In this document: piece after piece, positions 27,175-38,296 of the stretch | How the letters are laid out: the number at the start of each line of letters is the position of its first letter | Position numbering within the stretch: the stretch's first letter is position 1 | Source: Parabacteroides sp. TM07-1AC | Lineage (GTDB): Bacteria > Bacteroidota > Bacteroidia > Bacteroidales > Tannerellaceae | DNA: 64,000 nucleotides | NCBI RefSeq assembly: GCF_003480915.1 | Contig: NZ_QUKD01000001.1 | Coordinates: 124,001 to 188,000 of the forward strand | Reading direction: 5' to 3' | Made by a program: the position numbers and the translations under genes | Notes under the pieces: generated by a model | The model's input: the letters and a program-made list of their open reading frames with translations, nothing else | Told to the model about the DNA's origin: nothing | The model's database searches: none

Positions 27175-28278
27175 ATGGGGTTGCTGGAATTTGATAAATT
27201 GCCAATCAATACGCTGGTTGGTGCGGACTGGAAAACGTTCAAGGCTGTGACAGCCGATAAAACGATCGACAAAGGTTTTCGCAACAAGTATTATCTGACA
27301 AAATCGGTATGCCGTCTGCTTAGTTTACTGCAACCTTTTGAGGATGCCCGTTATCGTAAGATCGCGGACAAGCCGCTGGAAATGGACCCGGTATTCATCC
27401 TGGGCCATTGGCGTAGCGGTACGACATTTGTACACAACGTATTTTCGTGTGACAAGCATTTCGGCTACAATACCACCTATCAGACGGTATTTCCAAATCT
27501 GATGCTTTGGGGGCAACCTTTCTTCAAGAAGAATATGTCATTCTTGATGCCCGACAAACGCCCGACCGACAATATGGAGTTGAAGGTCGACCTTCCGCAG
27601 GAAGAGGAGTTTGCTCTGGCGAATATGATGCCGTATACGTATTATAATTTCTGGTTTTTCCCAAAGCATATGCTGGAGTATTGCGACCGCTACCTCTTGT
27701 TTGACAATGCTACGGAAGAAGAATTGAAAATATTCAAGGAAACATTCCTGAAACTTGTCAAGATCTCGCTCTGGAATACGCACGGTTCACAGTTCCTGAG
27801 TAAGAACCCGCCGCATACCGGACGTGTAAAGACGTTGCTGGAGATGTTTCCGAATGCCAAATTTATTTATTTGAAGCGCAATCCTTATACCGTATTTGAA
27901 AGTACACGCAGTTTCTTTACAAATACGATACAGCCGCTTCGTTTGCAGGATATCACTAATGAACAGATTGAAAGCAATCTTATCGAAGTATACCGCCGCT
28001 TGTTCTACAAATTTGAAGAACAGAAAGGGCTGATCCCTGAAGGTAACCTGGTAGAAGTCAAATTCGAGGATTTCGAACAGGATGCTTATGCCATGACCGA
28101 AGATATTTACCGTAAATTAAACCTGCCGGGTTTTGAAGCGTCTAAGGACGAAATCGGAAAATATCTGGGTAAGAAGAAGGGATATAAGAAGAACCAGTAC
28201 AAATACGACGACCGTACGGTGAAGATCGTGGAAGAGAACTGGGGAATGGCTCTGAAAGAGTGGGGGTATTCATTATAA
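27175..28278 (+). CDS. PAPS-dependent sulfotransferase
   Basis: 367 residues of the cytosolic-type sulfotransferase fold, no signal peptide. The 5'-phosphosulfate-binding loop reads FILGHWRSGTTFVHNV (about 74-88) and the 3'-phosphate site YLKRNPYTVFESTRSFF (about 230-246). The start is 3 nt after the cysN stop, so it is translated with the PAPS-making genes. The acceptor is not told by sequence. Related gut Bacteroides clusters with the same make-up (sulfate activation genes plus one sulfotransferase) have been reported to sulfate cholesterol and other steroids; that is the leading hypothesis here, with a lipid or glycan acceptor as alternatives. Confidence 0.9.
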   Translation: MGLLEFDKLPINTLVGADWKTFKAVTADKTIDKGFRNKYYLTKSVCRLLSLLQPFEDARYRKIADKPLEMDPVFILGHWRSGTTFVHNVFSCDKHFGYNTTYQTVFPNLMLWGQPFFKKNMSFLMPDKRPTDNMELKVDLPQEEEFALANMMPYTYYNFWFFPKHMLEYCDRYLLFDNATEEELKIFKETFLKLVKISLWNTHGSQFLSKNPPHTGRVKTLLEMFPNAKFIYLKRNPYTVFESTRSFFTNTIQPLRLQDITNEQIESNLIEVYRRLFYKFEEQKGLIPEGNLVEVKFEDFEQDAYAMTEDIYRKLNLPGFEASKDEIGKYLGKKKGYKKNQYKYDDRTVKIVEENWGMALKEWGYSL

Positions 28279-28308
28279 TTGTCAATTGATAATTAACAAT
28301 TGACAATT
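28277..28308. repeat. Heptad spacer element, copy 3 (perfect hairpin)
   Basis: Arms AATTGTCAATTG (28277-28288) and CAATTGACAATT (28297-28308) form a perfect 12-bp stem with an 8-nt loop, starting on the sulfotransferase stop codon. Bases 28284-28308 match 23 of 25 positions of the copy in cysN. Confidence 0.85.
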
Positions 28309-28325
28309 AAAAAGAAGGTAACGGT

Positions 28326-29285
28326 ATGAGTCCTATAAAGAATATATTATTATTTTTGTTTGCGGGCAGTCAGCTATCCACGATGGCCGGACAAGAAAAG
28401 GTAGTCCCTTTTGCGTTTGGCGATATGGATCAATGGGTTGTCCGTGAGATCCAGGAATCCGGGATCATCGGAGGTAACAAAAAACACCTTTACGAACTGG
28501 GACCGACAGATACGATCGTCGGTAATATCGCTTATCATAACAAGGGAGGCTCACCTTGGGCAAACTCCAATGTGATGGCGAAAGTAGCCGGAGTAGTAAA
28601 GACGAACACTTCTGTTTTCCCTGAAAAGAGGGACGACGGCTGGTGTGCTCGTCTGGAGACACGTATGGAAAGTGTGAAAGTGCTCGGCCTGGTCGATATC
28701 GAAGTTGTTGCAGCCGGTTCTGTTTTTCTAGGTACGGTACATGAGCCGATCAAAGGGACAAAGAACCCGCAGAGCATGTTGAACAGTGGCGTTCCTTTTA
28801 CGAAAAAGCCGAAAGCGATCCGTTTTGACTACAAGGTCAAGTCGGCACCGGAAAAGGATCGTATCCGTAGTACGGGATTCAGCCGTAAGTCGAAAGTGGC
28901 GGGGCAGGATTCTATTGCAGCCATTCTGTTTTTGCAGAAACGCTGGGAAGATAAGGAAGGAAATGTATATGCCAAACGTGTCGGAACCATGGTGCAGCGT
29001 TATATCTCGTCGACAGACGGCTGGGTGAACGATGCCACTTATCCGATCATGTATGGAAATATCTCTTCCCATCCTGATTTCGAACCGTACATGCGCATAC
29101 AGGTTGAAGAACGTTATACGATGAACAGTCAGGGGAAAAGTGTCCCGATTCAGGAGATCGGCTGGGCGGAAGAAGATGAAGAACCTACTCATATGGTTCT
29201 GCAGTTCACTTCCAGCCACGGTGGTGCCTATATCGGTTCTCCGGGCAATACGTTTTGGATTGATAATGTAAAACTAATATATTAA
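28326..29285 (+). CDS. PCMD-domain (putative carbohydrate metabolism) secreted protein
   Basis: 319 residues. A signal peptide is likely (MSPIKNILLFLFAGSQLSTMAGQ). The C-terminal part ends in SSHGGAYIGSPGNTFWIDNV followed by KLIY, the closing block of the PCMD family (jelly-roll, carbohydrate-binding-like, Bacteroidetes). The middle has GLVDIEVVAAGSVFLG and SMLNSGVPFTKKPKAIRFDY, also typical. It is the last gene of the sulfation cluster. Its role there is unknown: binding or delivering the sulfated product or its acceptor at the cell surface are guesses. Confidence 0.8.
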   Translation: MSPIKNILLFLFAGSQLSTMAGQEKVVPFAFGDMDQWVVREIQESGIIGGNKKHLYELGPTDTIVGNIAYHNKGGSPWANSNVMAKVAGVVKTNTSVFPEKRDDGWCARLETRMESVKVLGLVDIEVVAAGSVFLGTVHEPIKGTKNPQSMLNSGVPFTKKPKAIRFDYKVKSAPEKDRIRSTGFSRKSKVAGQDSIAAILFLQKRWEDKEGNVYAKRVGTMVQRYISSTDGWVNDATYPIMYGNISSHPDFEPYMRIQVEERYTMNSQGKSVPIQEIGWAEEDEEPTHMVLQFTSSHGGAYIGSPGNTFWIDNVKLIY

Positions 29286-29286
29286 T

Positions 29287-31887
<2,601 letters not shown>

Positions 31888-31898
31888 TATAATTTCGT

Positions 31899-31906
31899 TA
31901 TTTTTG
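31899..31906 (+). promoter_or_regulatory. -7 box of dapA
   Basis: TATTTTTG matches TAnnTTTG, 34 nt before the dapA ATG. No convincing -33 box. Confidence 0.45.
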
Positions 31907-31940
31907 CAGTGCTAAATAACAAAAAAGGAATATTTTCCCC

Positions 31941-32834
31941 ATGGCAGACATAAATTTGAAAGGAATGGGTGTGGCTTTGATCACTCCCTTTAAAGAAGAC
32001 GAAAGTGTGGATTATGATGCGTTAGGCAAACTGGTTGATTACCAGTTGCAGAACGGAACAGATTATCTGGTAGTATTAGGAACTACCGCAGAAACTCCAA
32101 CCCTCACTGAAGAAGAAAAAAAGAAAATTGTCAATCTTATTGTGACGAAGGTAAATGGACGTATCCCCATTGTTTTAGGCGTGGGCGGAAACTGTACCCG
32201 TACGATCGTTGAGAAATTAAAGAACGATAACTTCGATGGTATCGACGCGATTTTGTCTGTCGTGCCTTATTATAATAAACCTTCACAGGAAGGTATCTAT
32301 CAGCATTATAAGGCGATAGCCGAAGCAACCAAACTTCCGATCGTATTATATAACGTACCGGGAAGAACGGGCGTCAATATGAGTGCTGCAACAACACTTC
32401 GTATTGCACGTGAATTCAAGAATGTAGTTGCGGTGAAAGAAGCTTCCGGAAATATCACGCAGATGGACGATATCATCAAGAATAAGCCTGCAAACTTTAA
32501 TGTTATTTCAGGTGACGATGGCATCACCTTCCCGTTGATCACATTGGGGGCTATCGGTGTTATTTCTGTTATCGGTAATGCTTTCCCACGTGAATTCAGC
32601 CGTATGGTACGTTTGGCTTTGGCTGGCGATTACGACAATGCCCGTAAAATTCATCATGGTTTCACCGAATTGTTCGAGCTGTTGTTTGTGGATGGTAATC
32701 CGGCAGGAGCGAAGAGTATGTTGAATGCCATGGGATTCATTGAAAACAAATTGCGTTTGCCATTGGTGCCGACACGTATCACGACTTTCGAGAAGATCCG
32801 TGATGTGTTGCGCCAGTTGAGCATCAAATGCTGA
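31941..32834 (+). CDS. dapA: 4-hydroxy-tetrahydrodipicolinate synthase
   Basis: 297 residues, normal length. TIM-barrel with GTTAETPTLTEEEK (phosphate/keto-acid site), YYNKPSQEGIYQHY and LYNVPGRTGVNM carrying the catalytic Tyr residues, and VAVKEASGNI carrying the Schiff-base Lys. It condenses pyruvate with aspartate semialdehyde in lysine and diaminopimelate synthesis. Monocistronic between its own -7 box and a strong downstream hairpin. Confidence 0.97.
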   Translation: MADINLKGMGVALITPFKEDESVDYDALGKLVDYQLQNGTDYLVVLGTTAETPTLTEEEKKKIVNLIVTKVNGRIPIVLGVGGNCTRTIVEKLKNDNFDGIDAILSVVPYYNKPSQEGIYQHYKAIAEATKLPIVLYNVPGRTGVNMSAATTLRIAREFKNVVAVKEASGNITQMDDIIKNKPANFNVISGDDGITFPLITLGAIGVISVIGNAFPREFSRMVRLALAGDYDNARKIHHGFTELFELLFVDGNPAGAKSMLNAMGFIENKLRLPLVPTRITTFEKIRDVLRQLSIKC

Positions 32835-32842
32835 TCATTTAA

Positions 32843-32896
32843 ATAACGAAAAGCGGTGACATCGATACTGAATCTGATGTCACCGCTTTTCGTTAT
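32843..32896. terminator. Perfect 21-bp hairpin between convergent dapA and acyl-CoA synthetase genes
   Basis: Arms 32843-32863 and 32876-32896 are exact inverted copies (core ACGAAAAGCGGTGACATC) with a 12-nt loop. The A/T runs are inside the stem, so it works for both strands. Confidence 0.85.
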
Positions 32897-32913
32897 ACCA
32901 TCTGGAGGTAATA

Positions 32914-34578
32914 TTAATTTTCTTCTGCAGGCTGATACAGATATCGTTTGATACTGCGTTTGGGTGTCTTTTCAAATTCTTCCTGATACAGTTTAAAGCA
33001 GGAGACCTTGCTGTAGGAAGGCATTTCTGCATTCAGCTGGTCGACGTTTTGCTGCATCAGTTTTTCTATTTCAGAATGCTGGATACCTGCCTTGTCGACC
33101 TGCTCCCAGTCCGGATAGATCAGGGCTACCAGTTTACCTCCCTGGGAGATGATCAGTGACTCGGCAACATACAACATATTATTCAAGCGGTCTTCAATCT
33201 CTTCCGGGTAAATGTTCTGTCCGCTCGGACCGAGTATCATCGTCTTGCTACGTCCGCGAATATATAGGAAGCCATCGGAGTCAATCGTTCCGAGATCGCC
33301 TGTCCGCATCCATCCGTCGCGCATCATAACCGCTTTGGTCGCTTCCGGATTCTTATAATATCCCAACATGACATTCATGCCCCGGACAAGGATCTCGCCG
33401 ACTTCTTTAGCAGGGTCGGCAGAATCGATACGTACTTCCATCCGGTCGACGATCCGTCCGACGGAACCTTTCTTGAAAGTATCCCATTGCTCGTAAGCAA
33501 CCAACGGACCGCATTCCGTCATTCCATACCCTACGGTATAACGGAATTTGATCGAACGCAGGAACTCTTCCACCTCTTTATTCAACGCAGCTCCGCCGAT
33601 AACCACTTCACCGAATTTACCCCCGAAGGAATCGTTCAGCTTCTTGGCAATCGTGTCGAGTACTTTCTGGTCGAGATACGGAACTTTCAGCAATAACTTG
33701 ATCAGAGGCTTTTCCAGTTCCGGGAATATCTTGTTCTTGACGATTTTCTCAATGATAAGCGGTACGGCAAGTATCAATGCCGGTTTCACACGGGCGAAAG
33801 CCTCGGCAATGATCTTCGGGCTGGGCGTACGTGTCAGGAAGTGCACATGGCAACCTTTGTTTACGCAGTTCAGTATCTCGAAAGCCAGGCCGTACATATG
33901 CGCCATCGGCAGCATACAGACCACGCTGTCTCCCGGATGGATAAACGGCAGGTTGTCATACGCAAACTGTGTATTGCTCCACAAACTACGGAAAGGGATC
34001 ATAACCCCTTTGGAGAAACTGGTGGTCCCGGAGGTATAATTCAATACAGCCAGTTCTTCCGGTTGTTCTGTATGATATTTCACATCAGCAGAAGTAAACG
34101 AACGGGGATATTTCTTTCCGAAATATTCATTGATCCTGTCGCGTACCACGCGTACATCCTTGTTCTTACTTTTGATGATGGAGAAATTATCCAGCATCAT
34201 GAACAGTTTCACATCGGGCATCATCTGTTCGTTCATATTCTCCCAGTTATTTGCTCCTGCCAGGACGGCTTTGGCTCCCGAGTGATTGACGATATGATGG
34301 ATGTTGTCCGGTTTGAATTCGTGCAGGATCGGGACGGCTACGGCTCCATACGCCAGGATGCCGAAGAAGCAGATCGCCCAGTTGGACGAGTTACGCCCCA
34401 CCAAAGCCACTTTGTCTCCCTTCTTGATCCCTGCATGTTCGAGTATTATATGAAATTTTTCTATACGGCGGGCCACATCTTTATAATGGTACGTATGTCC
34501 ATTATAATCAGAGAAAGCGGGAAGGTCCCAATGTTCCTTGATGCTGTTCTCGATAAGTCCTAAGAAACGATTTTCCAT
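32914..34578 (-). CDS. Long-chain acyl-CoA synthetase (AMP-forming)
   Basis: About 554 residues from the ATG at 34578 (MENRFLGL); an upstream in-frame start at 34644 would add 22 residues and is less likely because a -7 box lies in that stretch. ANL-superfamily motifs: LNYTSGTTSFSKGVM (P-loop), VGYGMTECGPL (A5), MRTGDLGTIDSDGFLYIRGR (A7/A8) and TPKRSIKRYLY with the catalytic Lys near the C-terminus. It activates fatty acids for phospholipid synthesis or exogenous fatty acid use. It is shorter than E. coli FadD but within range for Bacteroidetes homologues. Confidence 0.93.
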   Translation of the reverse strand: MENRFLGLIENSIKEHWDLPAFSDYNGHTYHYKDVARRIEKFHIILEHAGIKKGDKVALVGRNSSNWAICFFGILAYGAVAVPILHEFKPDNIHHIVNHSGAKAVLAGANNWENMNEQMMPDVKLFMMLDNFSIIKSKNKDVRVVRDRINEYFGKKYPRSFTSADVKYHTEQPEELAVLNYTSGTTSFSKGVMIPFRSLWSNTQFAYDNLPFIHPGDSVVCMLPMAHMYGLAFEILNCVNKGCHVHFLTRTPSPKIIAEAFARVKPALILAVPLIIEKIVKNKIFPELEKPLIKLLLKVPYLDQKVLDTIAKKLNDSFGGKFGEVVIGGAALNKEVEEFLRSIKFRYTVGYGMTECGPLVAYEQWDTFKKGSVGRIVDRMEVRIDSADPAKEVGEILVRGMNVMLGYYKNPEATKAVMMRDGWMRTGDLGTIDSDGFLYIRGRSKTMILGPSGQNIYPEEIEDRLNNMLYVAESLIISQGGKLVALIYPDWEQVDKAGIQHSEIEKLMQQNVDQLNAEMPSYSKVSCFKLYQEEFEKTPKRSIKRYLYQPAEEN

Positions 34579-34622
34579 GAAAATATGTTTATTGAATAAC
34601 CATGAAAACAAATTGATTGTTG

Positions 34623-34630
34623 CAAATATA
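34623..34630 (-). promoter_or_regulatory. -7 box of the acyl-CoA synthetase gene
   Basis: On the minus strand TATATTTG (34630-34623), 44 nt before the ATG at 34578. It supports the shorter start. Confidence 0.45.
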
Positions 34631-34843
34631 GTAAAAATACACATGCAATAATTTTGTTTATTCTTTAAAAGTATTTATGTTTGCGAGACAGATGTAACAC
34701 GATGTAAATAATATGGTTATAAAAGGTTACAGAAAACTTTTCAATTGTTTGATGTTCTATCTTTAAACAGTTCTTTCTCTCCCGGGTATTGCCGCCTGTG
34801 GTGCGGTCCATTCTTTTTGTGTTAAATAAATAAACCATCCGAA

Positions 34844-37282
34844 ATGAGTATGATAACAGCTCAGCGTGCACCGAAGAGTGCATCAAACTTTGCTCCTGCA
34901 GTGGAAGCTAATGCCTATGGAATGAACGACCGTATCAAACGGTTACGCCGGCTTTCGTTTGAAGCCGAACCCTCTTTGTCTATCGAACGGGCATTGATCG
35001 AAACCCGTTTCTATAAAGAAAACTACGGCAAGTATCCTATTCCGGTCCTGAGAGCATTGAACTTTCTGGAAATATGCAAGCATAAGACCATCTATATAGG
35101 TAAGGACGAATTGATCGTGGGGGAACGCGGACCGGCACCGAAAGCAGTACCCACTTTTCCGGAACTCACCTGCCATAGTGTAGAAGACTTGCATGTATTG
35201 AATACCCGCGAATTGCAACGTTATACCATCAGCCAGGAAGATATCGATACGTATGAACGTGAGGTCATCCCTTATTGGAAAGGCCGTACACAGCGTGAAC
35301 GTATCTTCAGCCATGTTCCAAAAGAGTGGAAAGATGCTTATGAGGCAGGCATGTTCACTGAGTTTATGGAGCAACGGGCTCCGGGGCATACGGCACTCGA
35401 CGGCAAAGTTTATCGATATGGTTTGCTGGACCTGAAGGAGCGGATTGCCCGTGAACTGGCCGCTTTGGATTTCATGAACGATCCGGAAGCAACGGACAAA
35501 CAGGAAGAACTGACCGCCATGTCTATCTCCTGCGATGCCGCTATCCTGTTTGCCGAGCGTCATGCCGACCTTGCCGACGAGATGTCGATAACGGAGGAAG
35601 ACCCGGTACGGGCGGCTGAATTGCGTAAAATCGCAGAGCTCTGTCGCTGGGTTCCGGCGCATGCCCCGCGTACTTACTGGGAAGCTATACAGATGTATTG
35701 GTTTGTCCACCTTGGAACCATTACCGAACTGAACGGCTGGGATGCCATGAATCCGGGACATTTCGACCAGCATCTGGCTCCTTTCTATGAAAAGGAAATA
35801 GCTGCCGGAACGCTTACCCGTACGGAAGCGAAAGAGCTGATGTCCTGCTTCTTTATCAAAGTAAATAACCATACGGCTCCCCCGAAAGTCGGCATAACCG
35901 CGAAGGAAAGCGGAACATACAACGATTTTACCAACCTGAATATCGGAGGCGTGAAAGCCGACGGTAGCGACGGAGTGAGCGAAGTCTCTTATATCATGCT
36001 GGAGACGATTGAAGAACTGCACATCCTGCAACCGGGCAGTGCCATTCATATCAGTTCCCGTACGCCGGAACGTTTTCTGCGTGCCGGCTGCAAGGTGATC
36101 CGGCAGGGACATGGATATCCTTCCGTGTTCAATCCGGATGTGTATATCCAGGAACTGATGCGCCAGGGTAAATCGTTGCACGATGCCCGGGAGGGCGGTT
36201 GCAGTGGTTGCATCGAAGTCGGCGCTTTCGGTAAAGAGGCTTATGTGCTGACGGGATATCTGAATGTACCGAAGATACTGGAAGTGACGTTGAATAATGG
36301 TCTCGATCCGGTTTCGGGTCGTAAAGTCGGACTGGAAACCGGCGATCCGCGTGACTTTGCAAGTTATGATGAGCTGTATGCCGCCTTTTTGAAACAGCTC
36401 CGGTATTTTGTGGATATGAAGATGCGTGTCAGCAATTATATCGACCGGATGTTTGCCAAATACGCTCCGGCCACCTTCCTGTCCCTGTTTATTGACGATT
36501 GTATAGCCAAAGGACGCGACTATTACAACAGCGGCCCGCGTTATAATACGACTTACATACAGTGTACCGGTCTGGGTACGATCACCGACAGTCTTTCTTC
36601 CTTAAAGAAACATGTATTTGAGGACAAACGTTTTTCTATGGACGAGCTGCTGAAAGCGATGGCGAACAATTTTGCCGGTGCGGAAGTGATGCGTCAGACG
36701 ATCCTGAACCGTACACCTTTCTTCGGTAACGATGACGAGTATGCCGACTCTATCGCTGTTAAAGTTTTCGACGACCTGTACGACACTATTGAAGGCAAGC
36801 CGAATACGAAGGGAGAATGTTTTCACTTGAATATGCTGTCGACCACCTGTCATGTCTATTTCGGCAAAGTGATGGGAGCGACCCCGAACGGACGTTTGGC
36901 GGAGAAAGCGATCTCCGACGGAACATCTCCATCGCATGGAGCCGATACACACGGTCCCTCTGCCGTTGTCAAATCCCTGGGTAAGCTGGACCAGGTAAAA
37001 AGCGGTGGAACCTTGTTGAACCAACGTTTCCTGCCGAGCCTCCTGAAGCGGGAAGAAGATATTTCGAAGCTGGCCTCCCTGATCCGTAGCTATTTCGCTT
37101 TGGGCGGACATCATATCCAGTTTAATATCGTGGATACGGAGACGTTGTACGCTGCCCAAAAATGTCCGGAAGATTATCGGGACCTGCTGGTACGTGTAGC
37201 CGGTTACAGCGATTACTTTAATGATATGAATGCAGACCTGCAGGCAGATGTGATTGCCCGTACGGAGCAGGATAACTTTTAA
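34844..37282 (+). CDS. hypD: Trans-4-hydroxy-L-proline dehydratase (glycyl radical enzyme)
   Basis: 812 residues. Glycyl radical loop VRVAGYSDYF with Gly787, and the thiyl-radical loop GGCSGCIEVG with Cys456 and Glu458. Other residues needed for hydroxyproline binding, as known from Clostridioides difficile HypD, are all present at a constant offset of 22: His182 in APGHT, Asp300 in NGWDAMNPG, Ser356, Phe362, Tyr472 and Thr667. This separates it from pyruvate formate-lyase, glycerol and choline enzymes. It dehydrates hydroxyproline to 1-pyrroline-5-carboxylate, anaerobically. Its activase gene follows after a heptad repeat. The first about 25 residues are extra compared with the clostridial enzyme. 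A proC gene is not in the window. Confidence 0.93.
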   Translation: MSMITAQRAPKSASNFAPAVEANAYGMNDRIKRLRRLSFEAEPSLSIERALIETRFYKENYGKYPIPVLRALNFLEICKHKTIYIGKDELIVGERGPAPKAVPTFPELTCHSVEDLHVLNTRELQRYTISQEDIDTYEREVIPYWKGRTQRERIFSHVPKEWKDAYEAGMFTEFMEQRAPGHTALDGKVYRYGLLDLKERIARELAALDFMNDPEATDKQEELTAMSISCDAAILFAERHADLADEMSITEEDPVRAAELRKIAELCRWVPAHAPRTYWEAIQMYWFVHLGTITELNGWDAMNPGHFDQHLAPFYEKEIAAGTLTRTEAKELMSCFFIKVNNHTAPPKVGITAKESGTYNDFTNLNIGGVKADGSDGVSEVSYIMLETIEELHILQPGSAIHISSRTPERFLRAGCKVIRQGHGYPSVFNPDVYIQELMRQGKSLHDAREGGCSGCIEVGAFGKEAYVLTGYLNVPKILEVTLNNGLDPVSGRKVGLETGDPRDFASYDELYAAFLKQLRYFVDMKMRVSNYIDRMFAKYAPATFLSLFIDDCIAKGRDYYNSGPRYNTTYIQCTGLGTITDSLSSLKKHVFEDKRFSMDELLKAMANNFAGAEVMRQTILNRTPFFGNDDEYADSIAVKVFDDLYDTIEGKPNTKGECFHLNMLSTTCHVYFGKVMGATPNGRLAEKAISDGTSPSHGADTHGPSAVVKSLGKLDQVKSGGTLLNQRFLPSLLKREEDISKLASLIRSYFALGGHHIQFNIVDTETLYAAQKCPEDYRDLLVRVAGYSDYFNDMNADLQADVIARTEQDNF

Positions 37283-37284
37283 TT

Positions 37285-37361
37285 AGTTGACAGTTGATAA
37301 TTGACAGTTGACAGGTGAAATGCCCTAAAATTGTCAATTGTCAACTGTCAATTGTCAACTA
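37285..37361. repeat. Heptad spacer element, copy 5 (long inverted form)
   Basis: Left part TTGACAGTTGATAATTGACAG and right part with TTGTCAA/CTGTCAA heptads form an inverted structure that occupies the gap from the hypD stop to 5 nt before the hypE ATG. Confidence 0.9.
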
Positions 37362-37366
37362 AAAAA

Positions 37367-38275
37367 ATGGCTCTGATATTCGATATAAAGCGCTATGCGA
37401 TAAATGACGGGCCGGGCATCCGGACGACTCTTTTCATGAAAGGATGCCCGCTCTCCTGTGTGTGGTGCCATAATCCGGAGGGATTATCCAGCCGGAAACA
37501 GAAACTGTATACCCGAAAGAAATGTATAGGATGCCGGACCTGCGTGGAAGCCTGTCCGCAAAAGGCGTTGACATGGACAGCCGGCGGGATTGTGACCGAT
37601 CCGTCCCTCTGTGATCTGTGCGGTATATGTGCAGAGGTCTGTCCGGCATGGGCGATGGAGATATCCGGAACGGAATACTCCATCGATTACCTGATGAAAG
37701 AGATTGAAAAAGAAACGGTTTTTATGGATCGGTCGGAGGGAGGCGTTACTTTCTGCGGCGGTGAACCGTTGCTGCATCCGGAGATGTTGCTGGAATTGCT
37801 CAGGCGTTGCGGGGAACTCGGGATTCACCGTGCCGTCGATACGACCTTGTTTGCCCGACCGGAAATCGTGCGGGAGGTCATGGAACATTCCGAACTGTTT
37901 CTGGTAGATCTCAAACAGATGGATACGATTAAACATAAACTTTACTGTGGAGTGCCTAACGAGTTGATTCTGTCAAACTTACGTATGATAGCAGAAGTCG
38001 GACATGAGTTCCGTATCCGTATTCCGCTGATCGAAGGCATCAATGCCGATGAAGAGAATATAGTACGATCTGCCGCCTTTCTTTCTTCTTTACCCTGGAA
38101 GCACCGCACAGTGAATATTCTGCTATATCATGATATAGGGAAAAATAAGCATGAGAAATTAGGTACGGTGTACAACCCGGACCGGTATCCGATGGCGACA
38201 CCTTCTGAAGAAACCGTGCAGCGGTACACGGAGCTGTTTAACCGGTATGGAATAGAAGTGGTAACCGGAGGGTAA
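37367..38275 (+). CDS. hypE: Glycyl-radical enzyme activating protein for HypD
   Basis: About 303 residues from the ATG at 37367; an in-frame upstream start at 37331 lies inside the repeat element and would add repeat-encoded residues, so I reject it. Radical SAM motif FMKGCPLSCVWCHNPEG (CxxxCxxC), then a two-cluster ferredoxin insert (CIGCRTCVEACPQKA and CDLCGICAEVCPAWA), and GGVTFCGGEPLLHPE. It abstracts hydrogen from Gly787 of HypD to make the radical. It lies next to hypD in the same direction. Confidence 0.93.
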   Translation: MALIFDIKRYAINDGPGIRTTLFMKGCPLSCVWCHNPEGLSSRKQKLYTRKKCIGCRTCVEACPQKALTWTAGGIVTDPSLCDLCGICAEVCPAWAMEISGTEYSIDYLMKEIEKETVFMDRSEGGVTFCGGEPLLHPEMLLELLRRCGELGIHRAVDTTLFARPEIVREVMEHSELFLVDLKQMDTIKHKLYCGVPNELILSNLRMIAEVGHEFRIRIPLIEGINADEENIVRSAAFLSSLPWKHRTVNILLYHDIGKNKHEKLGTVYNPDRYPMATPSEETVQRYTELFNRYGIEVVTGG

Positions 38276-38296
38276 AAGAAGGTAACAGGAACGTAT

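Noticed and set aside
21632..29285. Assimilatory sulfate reduction operon
   Set aside because: No PAPS/APS reductase or sulfite reductase gene; a sulfotransferase is present, so sulfation is the better reading.
33841..34563. 240-residue frame antisense to the acyl-CoA synthetase gene
   Set aside because: His-rich translation without domain signs, fully overlapped by a clear gene.
34943..36181. 412-residue open frame antisense to hypD
   Set aside because: It lies wholly opposite a gene with a complete set of family motifs, and its translation has no recognisable domain. High GC codon third positions of hypD create such shadows.
34844..37282. Pyruvate formate-lyase, glycerol or choline dehydratase
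   Set aside because: Active-site residues match the hydroxyproline dehydratase pattern at a constant offset, unlike those families.
37331..37366. Upstream start for hypE
   Set aside because: The added residues are encoded by the heptad repeat; the ATG at 37367 begins the conserved protein.
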